From Halichondria panicea (taxonomy: Eukaryota > Porifera > Demospongiae > Suberitida > Halichondriidae), in NCBI RefSeq assembly GCF_963675165.1, contig NC_087391.1, positions 230,001 to 294,000 of the forward strand: 64,000 nucleotides of DNA, given 5' to 3'. The number at the start of each line of letters is the position of its first letter. Position 1 is the first letter of the stretch. The position numbers and the translations under genes are program-made. Positions 17,171-44,930 of the stretch are shown one piece after another. The notes below the pieces were generated by a model. It had not been told where the DNA came from. It did no database searches and saw only the letters and a program-made list of their open reading frames with translations.

Positions 17171-19179
17171 ATTTATTAGAGATAGGAAAGCTATGTGATC
17201 AGAGTAGCTATGTAGTCATTAGCTGGTAGCTTCAGGCACGCCCACACATTCCAGAGCTAGGGACTCCCCCCACCCACAACCACACATACCAAACAATAGT
17301 GAGCAAAACCACTAAGTACAATTATGTACTGTACATGGCCTATATGGATGTGTAATCTATATTTTACTCTTCTCAGATATTATGCGCTATAATTATATTA
17401 TTAACAAGTGCAAAAAACATTTTGTGAAAATGGGGAAGAGTAGGGTTGGAAGAGCATGTGCACTGAAGTAACAAAAAGTTCGAAAACAAGATTGTGGGTT
17501 GGTATAGTCTTGCATGCTCCAACTAGTTGAGGGTGGGCACGGTCTTTAACAGTTGGGTCCAGCACTACTTCTCGCTATACACCTCTTTCTTTATTTGAGA
17601 CACTCGATCACCTATTTGACCATCAATTTGCATGTGTTTCTACATAATGACGCATTTGAATGAGGCTTTTTCAAATTAACGTTTCATTCTGTTACAGCAC
17701 CGAAACACTATAGGTGTAAAATTAATATTAAATTTGAGACTCTATGCCCACCCAAAACTTGAAGTAGTGCTGGACCCAACTGTTAAAGACCGTGCCCCAC
17801 CCTCAACTAGTTGGAGCATGCAAGACTATACCAACCCACAATCTTGTTTTCGAACTTTTTGTTACTTCAGTGCACATGCTCTTCCAACCCTACTCTTCCC
17901 CATTTTCACAAAATGTTTTTTGCACTTGTTTGTAAATTTTTTTCACTGCTTTATTTTATAAATAGTCCTGGGAAACCACGTACAATATTATGTTTTGTGT
18001 CTATTCTAATGGGCGTTCATTTTAGGGTTACCCATCTTGTTCACATCCTTTTGAGCAGCTCATCCAACATGCAACCCTACTTCTCACCATAATTTTTTTC
18101 ACAAATGTTTTTTTACACTTGTTTGTATCTACACTTTTTTTCACAGGTACCATTTATCTATGGTGCTAGCTAGATCAAATATCTTCAGTAGGTGGCAATC
18201 CACCTTTACTATGATAAAAAAGAGCTAGATCTAGCTAACTTTACTGAATTTTTATTTGCACTGTTGCAGTTTGTGTCTGTTATGAGAATTTTCATGCAGT
18301 TTTTTGGTCTTATGCATGCAATAATTTATTATCACAAGCTAGCTCAGAGCAGGCGCGCTCAGAATGCAATGAAGAGCTTCACTTGCGAGCGTTAACTGGA
18401 GCGGTAAGAATCGACAGTGCAAAACACTACTGTTGCTATAGACCTAACTGCTCAAGTGGTTGCTAAGATAAGAGGGGTGTGGCCATGCTGTCTGCTATGT
18501 CTGAGCATGCTCAGTAGGAAAACAATGGCGAACTGACCTCTGCACCTATTAAAGAAGCCATATCATACACCCTAGCAAATTTAAATTCGAAGGAAAGCGA
18601 TTAGTTAGGGACGTACCCAAGACGGCAGAGGACACTAATATGTGTCTAGTTTGTGCTGTGGAGCTACAGTTCTCTAGATTATCTCGCGGAAGAACGTGAG
18701 GAGAAGATGAACAAAAAGTTGTTGTTTTTTTAGTTTTGCTGTTTTTATAACTTTTTCATACAAAGTTTAATTCAGTTCATATTTCACACAAATGTCACAA
18801 ATGATATGGGCAACAGATATATAAACTCAAAATAACTTTGTCTTGCTTCTTGGGTGAGATCCAGAGGGGGCCTTTTTGCTGTTTTTGACCCAACCCTACT
18901 ATTAGCACTACCGTGCTAATGATTTTGTCGAGTCAAAAGTGGCCGAAATAACTACGCTAGATATGAATATCTGGTGTGGTTTTTGCTGTTTCAGTTGCAA
19001 CGGAAATCACTGTAATAATCAAACTGCTTGGAGCAGAAACCATTAGGTACAAAAAATTAATATATAAGTGCAATCAATACACCACACACCCACACAAGCA
19101 ATAGCTAGCTACAGGGATAAAATAACACACACAGTCAGTCAACCAGTACACACATTGATTCGTATATTATTGTCCAGTT
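17171..19179. other. 2.0-kb intergenic region between DAAM 5' end and pecanex 3' end
   Basis: The largest gap in the window. It should contain the DAAM promoter and the pecanex 3' UTR. Its main structure is the long inverted repeat at 17403-17930 plus a decayed third copy near 18066-18129. Reading frames here lack codon bias, splice context or family similarity, so I call no gene. The rest is AT-rich and unremarkable. Confidence 0.6.
17403..17930. repeat. Long near-perfect inverted repeat (169/170-bp arms, 189-bp loop)
   Basis: Arm 1 (17403-17571) is the reverse complement of arm 2 (17761-17930). By eye the only difference is one extra C in the GTGCCCCACC stretch of arm 2. The spacer is 17572-17760. 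A diverged third copy of the outer end (ACCCTACT...TTCACAAATGTTTTTTTACACTTGTTTGTA) lies at about 18070-18129. The arms show no coding features. It could be a foldback element or a recent inverted duplication; if transcribed it would form a long RNA hairpin. Confidence 0.9.
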
Positions 19180-31447
<12,268 letters not shown>

Positions 31448-31878
31448 TCTCCCAGGCACACACTCATGGAAGGATGGCTAGTGTGCCAGTAGTGCTTATA
31501 GAGGTCTCACAAGCGGCAATACGCTGTAGGGTGAGGTACCACCGTCCACTGGGAGTGTCCTGGATTCAATATGAGAGGTAGTGAGGTCTTGAAAGGGTCT
31601 TGTTAATAGCTTATCCTGTGGCTATAGCTAGGTCATCTGACTCATTATTCTTTCTAACATTACTAAATGAGCTTGCTGTTCGCACAATTAGAGATAATTA
31701 TATTTGACACATGAATGTGACACCTGCGGTACCGGAAGTGCTGTGGTCAATATAAGCTAATTACAAGCCTAATTAGAAGTTTGTTTTGTTTATCGCTAGC
31801 TAGCAAACTGTGAGTTTGTTTGTTCGTTAGTGCGTGATATAATTATACATTTCCTAGCAATCTATTATAGCTACAGCC
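31448..31878. promoter_or_regulatory. Shared head-to-head promoter region of pecanex and MLK
   Basis: The 431 bp between the two divergent start codons must hold both promoters and 5' UTRs unless there are distant upstream exons. No TATA element stands out. An ETS-like CCGGAAGTG is present near 31732-31740. Inferred from position only. Confidence 0.45.
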
Positions 31879-36844
<4,966 letters not shown>

Positions 36845-37404
36845 ACATGTGACAATGCAGTTGTGTGTATTTGTGTATTGCTAATATTGAATTTTAACGT
36901 TGTGGAATTTTATTGTTTGTGTATTTGTTTGTCAACCACTTTTTTATATGGAATGATTTGTTTACAAGCACTTAATTATGAGATGGGGCTTCCCACATGC
37001 ACCGCAACTATCAGTGAATGGTACAATTATGTGCTCACTAATTAGCTCTCCTATAATTAATAGGCAATGAGCTTCACTGTGAGAGCCCTAGTACCCACAC
37101 ACACACCACCCACCACACACCCACACACACACCACCCACACACACACTCAAGTGCTCATTGCAAGCCTACAGAGCCAGGTATTCCTTCTTATGCATTCAC
37201 CAAAACAAAAAAATGTGATATATATATATTATAGCTATAGGTAGATTACACACACTTGGCACTACTACCATGTGTCTTGATGAATATTATATACCAGAAG
37301 GGCAAATGTGATATAAATTATACAAACAATGATCAGAATTATCTTACAAACAGTTACAATGAACACAATGAGGAGAGAGATTGATTAAAATGTATCAAAT
37401 AAAC
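36845..37404. other. 560-bp tail-to-tail region between MLK and DESI2
   Basis: Should contain both 3' UTRs. A short CA-rich patch at ~37096-37150 and AT-rich sequence are present; AATAAA occurs at 37399-37404 on the plus strand, directly beside the DESI2 stop. No further gene is seen. Confidence 0.5.
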
Positions 37405-38559
37405 TTAGTCATGTTTTGTTTCTGTTCCTGCTTCCATGACAGCACGACCACGTCCTGTACAGGGGAATAAGTATAGTTACATAGCTCATGCTGTTGCTAA
37501 GATACCATTACCTGGGGTCTGGCTATATAGCTGTGATGACTCTTGACCTTCGACCTCTACACCACCAGGAGTGATCCAGGACAGAGGGAGGCAGTTGATA
37601 ATGAACGGCATCCAGGAGCTAACATAAGCAAGTCGATTCACCCACGACGGAGTACGAGCTCCAATCAGCTTCTAAAAACAATTAACAGTATCTTATGCTA
37701 ATTATACCGTATAACTGGAAAAATTTGGTGAGTATTACATGACTGTATATTTGGTGAATGAACCATTTGAACTGACTTGGTGTTCTTTAATTTGGCCTCT
37801 TAGGCTACTACAGCAATGACGTTGCGCCCACCGGAAAACATTTAATTAAAAATTCGCCAAATCGCCAGTTATAGGATAGTACTGGTATACGGTATGTGGA
37901 CACTTACCATGCATAGTGCATCAGTGAAATGGTTGCAGTTCCTATACACACACACACACACACACACACATAGTTACCGCGTACATAGTAAGAGATGATG
38001 ATACTCACTTGTTGAAGATGTGGTAGTCATTGCCATTAAACTCCTTGCCAACAGAGAGGACTAGTTCCTCCACTTCCCTGTCTGTGAGGTGGGTGTGGCC
38101 GAGATAAATGGACTCTCTGAACTTGAGACCAGGAGCCACTTCAACAGCTCTCTGAGGCTCCACATCGTACACACCAGTGAACGAGTAGGGGTGGCCTCCG
38201 TACGCATACTCTGTGTGTGTGTGTGTGGAGTGAGGGGGTGGCTCCCATACGCATACTGTGTGTGTGTGTGGAGTGAGGGGACGTACCTCGACCATAGACC
38301 TGCACTCCAGAGTGAAAGGCTCCAATGCCAAATCGAGAGGTGTAGTCATTTACCCAAATCTGTATGGACAATTTTAGTGGTGTTTATATAAATTAAACCT
38401 CTTACTCAATATTAAAATATGCTCCCCCCTCGCCATACATACCATATCATAGACATTGAGGTGAAGCTCTGAGCCTGGTCTTTTCTGTGCTGTCCGCTCT
38501 CCCTCGAGCACAGACAACAGCGAGTCCAGGGAAGTTTCCTCTTGACGTCTTCCACTCAT
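37405..38559 (-). CDS. DESI2: PPPDE-fold cysteine isopeptidase, DESI2-like
   Basis: Small cytosolic thiol isopeptidase of the PPPDE family; vertebrate DESI2 removes ubiquitin/SUMO-type modifiers. Six exons: 38559-38443, 38359-38287, 38210-38009, 37941-37908, 37671-37512, 37454-37405; 211 residues (human 194). The fold starts at LHLNVYDM (~33). The catalytic His lies in IGAFHSGVQVYG and the catalytic Cys in KNCNHFTDALC; both are intact. EYAYGGHPYSF and WVNRLAYVSSWMPF are strongly family-like. A 45-base duplicated acceptor upstream of exon 3 could yield an in-frame longer form. The gene shares only 120 bp with the divergent MacroD-like gene A. Confidence 0.93.
37705..37894. mobile_element. MITE-like element making up most of a DESI2 intron
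   Basis: Starts TACCGTATAACTGG and ends CCAGTTATAGG...TATACGGTA, giving inverted ends and an inner inverted pair (AATTTGGTGA / TTCGCCAAAT). It occupies ~190 of the 236 bp of the intron between exons 4 and 5, ending 13 bases from the donor. Confidence 0.65.
38188..38280 (-). repeat. Duplicated splice acceptor before DESI2 exon 3
   Basis: Two ~45-bp copies: 38188-38235 spans the start of exon 3, its CAG acceptor (exon begins 38210) and the CA tract; 38235-38280 repeats it with an alternative CAG (exon would begin 38255). The 45-base difference is open and in frame, adding 15 residues starting VCVWEPPPHS. Confidence 0.85.
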
Positions 38560-38679
38560 CTTGAAGCATGCTGAGCTTGCAAAGTAGATCTACAAGTCGC
38601 CCGTCCCTTTACCAGCTTAAGCTGACTCAGTGTTAGGACCTGACTCGACTGTGTGTGCTCAGGTGTTTCATGACATGAT

Positions 38680-39500
38680 ATGTCTGATAGCAGTCTCTCC
38701 ACCCCTCTCGATCTCCTCAGTACTCCCCCCAGGAGCAGGTCTAACAGACCCCCCGGCCCTGTGGATGCAGCCAAGCAAAGGAACCCACTGGAGGAGGGGG
38801 AGGGGGAGAGGGAAAAGGTTCGATGGAATCCATTAACATGGGTACAAAGTTTGTCCACTTCAGCAACTGAGATTAGAGGTATGTTATAACCTCCCCTCTG
38901 GTTATGTAGCAATGGGTTATGTCTATCGCTCCACAGGTCGTGCTTACTGGGAGGGCCTGTCACAAGATGACAAGAGAAAGCAATACACATGCAGTCGCTA
39001 CGTTACTCTTGAGGACATTAAATCATGGCAGCAACAACTGGACATACAAGGTACATTGGATGGTGAATTTAGGCTGTTAGCTCGACTGTCCATAACTTTA
39101 TTTTGAAAGGCCATTTAATGATGTGTTTAGGACCAGTGATCACTTATTTATTAATTGTCTTATACTTAAAAGCTTGGGCTATAATACTCTTCTCCATTAT
39201 TGCAGTTACACTGAGAGGCCCCGCCCGCTTTGCTCCTGACTCCACCCTCAATAGCAAGGTCTCCTTGTGGCGAGGAGATATTACTAGTCTAGAGATTGAT
39301 GCTATAGTGAATGCTGCAAACTCCTCCCTCATGGGAAGGGGAGATGTGGACAGGGCCATCCATAGAGCAGCCTCAGGGTCATTGAAGACAGAGTATCGCA
39401 GCTTGGGGAGAGGCAGAGCAGGGGAGACCAAGATCACTGGAGGGCATAGGTTGCCAGCAAAGTGTAAGCTACTGTTGTTATGTGTGTGTGTCTAGAATGC

Positions 39501-39556
<56 letters not shown>

Positions 39557-40391
39557 AGATATCCTCCGCACTGTGGGCCCCACAAACAGGAGCAGAGAGA
39601 CACTCACGAACTGTTACACGTCTTGTTTTCATCTGGTGAAACAGAAACAGATAAAATCAGTGGTAAGTGGTAGACATTTTTATCTTAATTAGTGTATATG
39701 TAATTACTTTATTCTATTCGCAGGCATTTTGTTGCATAGCCACTACAGTCTGTGGTAAGCTGTGTGTGTGTGTGTGCGTGTGTGTGTGTGTGTGGGTGTG
39801 TGTGTGGGTGTGGGGGTGTGGGTGTGTGTGTGGGTGTGTGTGTGGGTGTTGTAGGTGTGTGTACATGTATATTGTGTGTAGGGTATCCTAACGAGGAGGC
39901 TGCCCATGTTGCCCTGGCAACGACGAGAGAATGGCTAGTACATAATGCTGACAAGGTGAGAGCTCTATTGACTATACATAGTTGGTTGCTATGGTGATGG
40001 TACACAGGTGGATCGAGTCATCTTCTGTGTTTTCCTAGAGGTAGACTACAGGATATATAGCAGGCTACTTCATGATTACTTCCCACGAGAACAACTGGAG
40101 GCAGCAAATGAGGAATTTAGTGTTGAGGAGGCAGCAAACAATGAAATGGATGACCCTTGGCCTCCACCACTGTTTCGCAGTATAACTGAACCTCCTACAG
40201 GTGGGTTGGTTGGATTTATCCTCCCTCCATGCTATTACTCCCTTCCTCTGTTCGTAGGAACTCAGCCGATGATCGCGAAAGAGACCAGTGTGGACTCCCC
40301 TCAGCCAATGGACACCCTCAATAGTGACCCCACCCCTGATCCGACCTCTTACCCCACCCCTGATCCTACAGATGACATGGGTACATATTAG
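38680..40391 (+). CDS. MacroD-type macro-domain protein, paralogue A (loops mutated)
   Basis: Macro-domain protein of the MACROD1/2 group; family enzymes remove mono-ADP-ribose from proteins and hydrolyse O-acetyl-ADP-ribose. Eight exons: 38680-38878, 38937-39050, 39206-39463, 39559-39662, 39724-39754, 39882-39955, 40008-40200, 40258-40391; 368 residues. The MACROD N-terminal signature ([23 protein letters not shown]) precedes the macro domain (~110-275: [20 protein letters not shown]). The binding loop that reads GGGGVDG in paralogue B is GRGDVDR here, and ATGVYG is ATTVCG. Both changes hit ADP-ribose-contacting loops, so activity is likely reduced or lost (inference). No frameshift or stop is present. 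The tail is acidic, then Asp/Pro repeats (DPTPDPT). Confidence 0.88.
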
Positions 40392-40447
40392 TGGTTGTTC
40401 CCCAGTTAGTGGGCAGATCAAAGCAATTCCGTGCTCTGTTTATTATA

Positions 40448-40705
40448 CATCACTACCGTAGCAATATACCAGGACCAATCAGAAGAGTTTAACGTCAAAC
40501 TCTTCTGATTGGTCAAGTTTTTCTCTAATAGTAGATATGTGTTCATTAGTTTTGCTGAATTCCATAGTTTTGCTTCCCATAACTATATAGGAGCCAATTG
40601 AGTTATTGGGTGGGCTAGTGGGCTAAAACAAAAACAAGATTTCATCCACTGAATTTTCACAGTGCAACATGCCCTATGTTTTGGTATATTGCTACGGTAG
40701 TGATG
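40448..40705. mobile_element. MITE with exact 24-bp terminal inverted repeats
   Basis: Left end CATCACTACCGTAGCAATATACCA (40448-40471) and right end, its exact reverse complement (40682-40705). Just inside the left end is a second palindrome, GACCAATCAGAAGAGTTT / AAACTCTTCTGATTGGTC (about 40474-40515). 258 bp, no coding frame. Confidence 0.85.
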
Positions 40706-40732
40706 CATTCGCGGATTTCGTGGGTTAGTATT

Positions 40733-41347
40733 ATCAAGGGCATATAAAGAGAAGAGGGCATGCAACTACAATCTATAAAATTAATGGGCAGGGTCTTATA
40801 TCTAAAAATAGTAAAAAATGCATTGCACGTGCACCGTTTTTGTGCGTGCACGGTGAAGGTATACAGAAACTTACAGAGAAAATTCTAGCTAAGCTACTAA
40901 CATACTGCAAATGATTGTAGCTCTCTATACTAGTAGTAAATGACGCTAACAATGCTCAGTGACACTAGAAAGTGAGTAGCATAGTCGTACTAGAAGCAAC
41001 GAGCCAGAAACCACTTGTTGCTGGTTTCTTTGACTCCTGTCTTGATGTAGCAGAGGTATAATAGCAATCATAATTATAGTGTTAAACTATATCATAAACT
41101 AACAGGATATGTTATATATATACAAGAGAGCTAATGGAAGAAAGTAGATAAAAAGTGCCGACTCAGCGGTTTGGAGTTTTTACACAGAAAACATAAGCTC
41201 ACGTGAATCTTAATTAATCGTGACCAACCTCCTCTAGTGGGCGGTTGGCTAAATATAGCATATCCTGCTGACTCATCAATAATACGACGCATACACAGTA
41301 TACATTGTGAGTTGCATGCCCTCTTCTCTTCATATACGCCCTTGGTG
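40733..41347. mobile_element. ~615-bp element with ~35-bp inverted ends next to a start codon
   Basis: Left arm contains AAGAGAAGAGGGCATGCAACT (about 40746-40766) within AAGGGCATATA..., right arm contains its inverse AGTTGCATGCCCTCTTCTCTT (about 41311-41331) followed by ...TATACGCCCTT. The interior has no long reading frame. The right arm ends 2-3 bases before the ATG of the death-domain gene. Confidence 0.75.
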
Positions 41348-41349
41348 TT

Positions 41350-42717
41350 ATGCAGAGCACTGAATTGCTTTGTACTTTAGAAGGTGCTAATAAAACTTAT
41401 TTCTACGCTAGTGATTATTCAGTGAAGCTCACTGTGCATACTGTAGGATCATCTGCTCAACCAGTGAGTACAGCTCTTCAATGGCTAACAGACAAATATC
41501 AGCTCACTACTTCCCAAATCAACGGGGAAATCCAGCGAGAAGATGTATCATATTTGGCTGCCTGTTTTGATAATGTGGAGTACTATGTTGACGCCCTGGG
41601 CTTATCGTCTGGAGAACAAACTGATATCATAAAAAAAACAGATAATCACGCAGCCATGATCAAATGCTTGAAAATCTGGAAAAGTAAGAAGCTGTCACAA
41701 GCAACATTCAGGGCCCTTCTGGTGATGTTAGTAAAGCTGAGGAAAGGGGCGATTGCTGACCACGTCTGTCAGTACATAAAGGTGAGTGCTTGTGTATCAT
41801 AAAACCTCGATTTAAGGCGACACTTTTACGTTTTGTGTTTTAAAAAAATGGTGCTATATGGGTGAAATGTCAAGTGTTGCATATTTAGAGGGTCGCCTTA
41901 AATATAGGTTTTACAGTACCTTAAGTTGTGTATGTCAAGCAATTTTGAAAAGTACCAACACTGACTTATATGATCATAGTCTTACCACTCAAGAGTGTAT
42001 GTGTGAGTGCATTTTGTGTGTGTCTAGCCCCTGCTACACCAGATCTAGCTGCCAGGGTCAATTTCGCGTTTAGCATATACTGTACATGTAGCTAGAACTC
42101 TACAGTAAATAGTAGGGTAGTTGGTAGGTTTCAACTGTTGCCCCTGGTGTTCTTACAACTGTAAGCAGTAAGAACTGTAGTAGCCTATCAAACGGTACCC
42201 CTCGAAGAACAAAGAGCGAAGCCCGTATATACCCATCAAGAGTAGATACTTTTATTACCATATTATTTAGGAAAGACTCCAACCCTCAACGCTCTTTTTA
42301 TTGATTAGTGCTTGATTGTGACTGTATTATCTGAACTTTCATTCAATGCAGGAAATTCCAACTACATCTGTTGGGGAGCGACACACTACTGGACATGCAG
42401 CTCTGCAACACACTACTGAATTAACGTACACAGACGAGTGCAAAGACGAACATATATTTGACATTTCACAACAGATGGTAAACTGGGTATTGGTAGCAGC
42501 GCGGCTGGGATTAACGGCAGCTGAGATTGAAGTCATCAAATATGACAATCAGAGTATACAGGTGAAGAGACTTAGCACTCTTCAGAAATGGAAATCTATG
42601 GCTCTACTCAGTGGAACATGTACAGCTACATATCAAGTTCTACTACAAGCTTTGGTGGATTGTGGCTGCAATGACGCGTGCTCAATACTCAAGAATTTTT
42701 TATACCCAAAACTATGA
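41350..42717 (+). CDS. Two-death-domain protein
   Basis: Two exons, 41350-41781 and 42352-42717; 265 residues. Each half fits the death-domain pattern. First (~residues 62-144): YLAACFDNVEYYVDALGL, then CLKIWKSKKLSQATFRALL and ADHVCQYI. Second (~residues 185-263): NWVLVAARLGLTAAEIEVI, then LSTLQKWKSMA, TCTATYQVLLQALVDCGC and ACSILKNFL. Both show the LG...I spacing and the L..W motif typical of the fold. Death domains assemble apoptosis and innate-immune signalling platforms. No receptor, caspase or kinase part is present, so an adaptor role is inferred. Not recognised as a named orthologue. It sits between the two MacroD-like paralogues and starts directly at the end of an inverted-repeat element. 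Confidence 0.72.
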
Positions 42718-42885
42718 TTATTTGTTTGTGCCTTTGTTTGTTTGTTTATTTGTTACTTCCTCTGATTTTTATGCATAATTATAAGGAAAAGGGTCAACTA
42801 TCAATCTACAAATCGCTCGCCCTTTACCAACTAGAGCACAACGATGAGTCAGTGTTGGAGAACCTGTTGTGTGCTCAGGTGTTTC

Positions 42886-43883
42886 ATGTCTGATAACAGT
42901 AGTCCTAGTCCGTCGTCCACCACCCCTCTCCTCGTCAGTACTCCCCCCAGGAGCAGGTCTAACACACCCCCCGGCCCTGTGGATGCATCCAAGCAAAGAG
43001 ACGTACTGGAGGGGGAGGGGGAGGGGGAGAAGTGTCCATGGACATTAATAACATTGGCAGCACGTCCAATATCGTGGGTACGAAGTTTGTTCACTTCAGC
43101 AACTGAGGTTAGAGGTACTTCAGCAACTGAGGTTAGAGGTACTTCAGCAACTGAGGTTAGAGGTACGTTATAACCCCCCTCTGGTTATGTAGCAATGAGT
43201 TATGTCTATCGCTCCACAGATCGTGCTTACTGGGAGGGCCTGTTACAAGATGACAAGAGAAAGCAATACACATGCCGTGGTTACGTTACTCTTGAGGACA
43301 TTACACCGTGGCAGCAACAACTGGACATACAAGGTATTTAACTTTGGGTCACCATAATAATTGTACCTTGCTGACTTGAGGCTGTGTGGTAGCTGCTAGC
43401 TTTGACTACCCATAACTTTCAGTTTCACAATAAAATATTGCGTTTTATAGCCGTTTTAAACGCCTATCAATGATTACTTTCATCATTATCAGTGATTACG
43501 TTCTGATTGAAATGTACAAAAATCATGTAAATAAAGTAAACAAAAGCTTGGGCTATAATATTTCTCTCCATTATTGCAGTTACACTGAGAGGCCCCTCCC
43601 GCTTTGCTCCTGACTCCACCCTCAATAGCAAGGTCTCCTTGTGGCGAGGAGACATTACTAGTCTAGAGATTGGTGCTATAGTGAATGCTGCAAACTCCTC
43701 CCTCATGGGAGGGGGCGGTGTGGATGGGGCCATTCATAGAGCAGCCTCCGGGTCATTGAAGACAGAGTGTCGCAGTCTAAGGGGAGGCAGAGCAGGGGAG
43801 ACCAAGATCACTGGAGGGCATAGGTTGCCAGCTCAGTGTAAGCTACTGTTGTACGTGTGTGTGTGTGTGTGTGTGCGTGTGTG

Positions 43884-43916
<33 letters not shown>

Positions 43917-44930
43917 ATTTGGTATAAAATTGGGCACACCCTCCCAATCAAATTGAAAAGCTTCTAATTATTTACGATCGTTGGAATCCAGCCTTCATTG
44001 CTGTGTCTCTATAATGCTTGTGTGTGTGTGTGTACAGATATCCTCCACACTGTTGGCCCCACGAACAGGAGCAGAGAGACACTCACGAACTGTTACACGT
44101 CTTGTTTTCATCTGGTGAAACAGAAACAGATCAAATCAGTGGTAAGTGGTAGACATTCTTCAGTGTACATGTAATCACCTCATTCTGTTGACAGGCATTT
44201 TGTTGCATAGCCACTGGAGTCTATGGTAAGCTGCCATGTTGTGTGGGGGTGGAGGTGTGTGTGGTGTGGGTGTGGGTGTGTGTGGTGTGGGTGTGTGTGT
44301 GTGTGGGTGGGTGGTGTGTGTGGGTGGTGTGTGTATACATGTATATTGTGTGTAGGGTATCCTAACGAGGATGCTGCCCATGTTGCCCTGGCAACAACGA
44401 GAGAATGGCTAGTACATAATGCTGACAAGGTGAGAGCTATATTGACTATACAGAGTGTTGGTTGCTATGGTGATGGTACACAGGTGGATCGAGTCATCTT
44501 CTGTGTTTTCCTAGAGGTAGACTACAGGATATATAGCAGGCTACTTCATGATTACTTCCCACGAGAACAACTGGAGGCAGCAAATGAGGAATCTAGTGTT
44601 GATGAGGTAGCAATTGAAGAGGCTGATTTTGAGGAGGCAGCAAAGAAAGAGGCTGGTGTTGTGGTGGCAGCAAACAATGAAATGGATGACCCTTGGCCTC
44701 CACCACTGAATCGCAGTATAACTGAACCTACAGGTGGGTTGGTTGTGTTTATCCTCCCTCCATGCTATTACTCCCTTCCTCTGTTCGTAGGAACTCAGTC
44801 GATGATCACGAAGGAGACCAGTGTGGACTCCCCTCAGCCAATGGACACTCGCAACAGTTGCCCCACCCCTGATCCGACCTCTGACCCCACCCCTGATCCT
44901 AAAAAGCAGAGGACTGATCAGACTGACTAA
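42886..44930 (+). CDS. MacroD-type macro-domain protein, paralogue B (intact loops)
   Basis: Tandem paralogue of gene A with the same eight-exon layout: 42886-43162, 43220-43333, 43580-43837, 44038-44141, 44195-44225, 44356-44429, 44484-44733, 44791-44930; 415 residues. Internal exons 2-6 have identical lengths in both genes. The macro domain (~135-300) keeps [21 protein letters not shown] and [15 protein letters not shown], matching active MACROD1/2, so ADP-ribosyl-glutamate/aspartate hydrolysis is expected. The acidic tail is longer than in A (extra [14 protein letters not shown]) and the protein ends in a basic KKQR patch. Exon 1 ends in a three-fold 24-base repeat, each unit with a GT donor. 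Intron 7 (57 bp) has no stop and a length divisible by three. Confidence 0.93.
43093..43164 (+). repeat. 24-bp x 3 repeat carrying three splice donors
   Basis: ACTTCAGCAACTGAGGTTAGAGGT three times in a row, perfect. Each ends in AGAG|GT, so potential donors lie at 43114/43115, 43138/43139 and 43162/43163; the last (GTACGT) fits the donor consensus best. The same position in paralogue A has a single unit. Choice of donor would remove 0, 8 or 16 residues in frame. Confidence 0.93.

Larger units (their letters stand above)
40392..41349. other. Intergenic stretch made of two nested-style inverted-repeat elements
   Basis: Between MacroD-like A and the death-domain gene. It consists largely of the element at 40448-40705 and the longer one at 40733-41347. 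The death-domain gene's promoter must lie within or next to the second element. No other gene or RNA gene was recognised. Confidence 0.6.

Noticed and set aside
17734-18395. Small plus-strand reading frames inside and after the long inverted repeat
   Set aside because: Hydrophobic low-complexity translations, no splice context and the mirrored arm would encode unrelated peptides; no support for a gene.
42100-42282. Minus-strand frame in the death-domain gene intron
   Set aside because: Short, no conserved features; ordinary intron sequence between well-phased exons.
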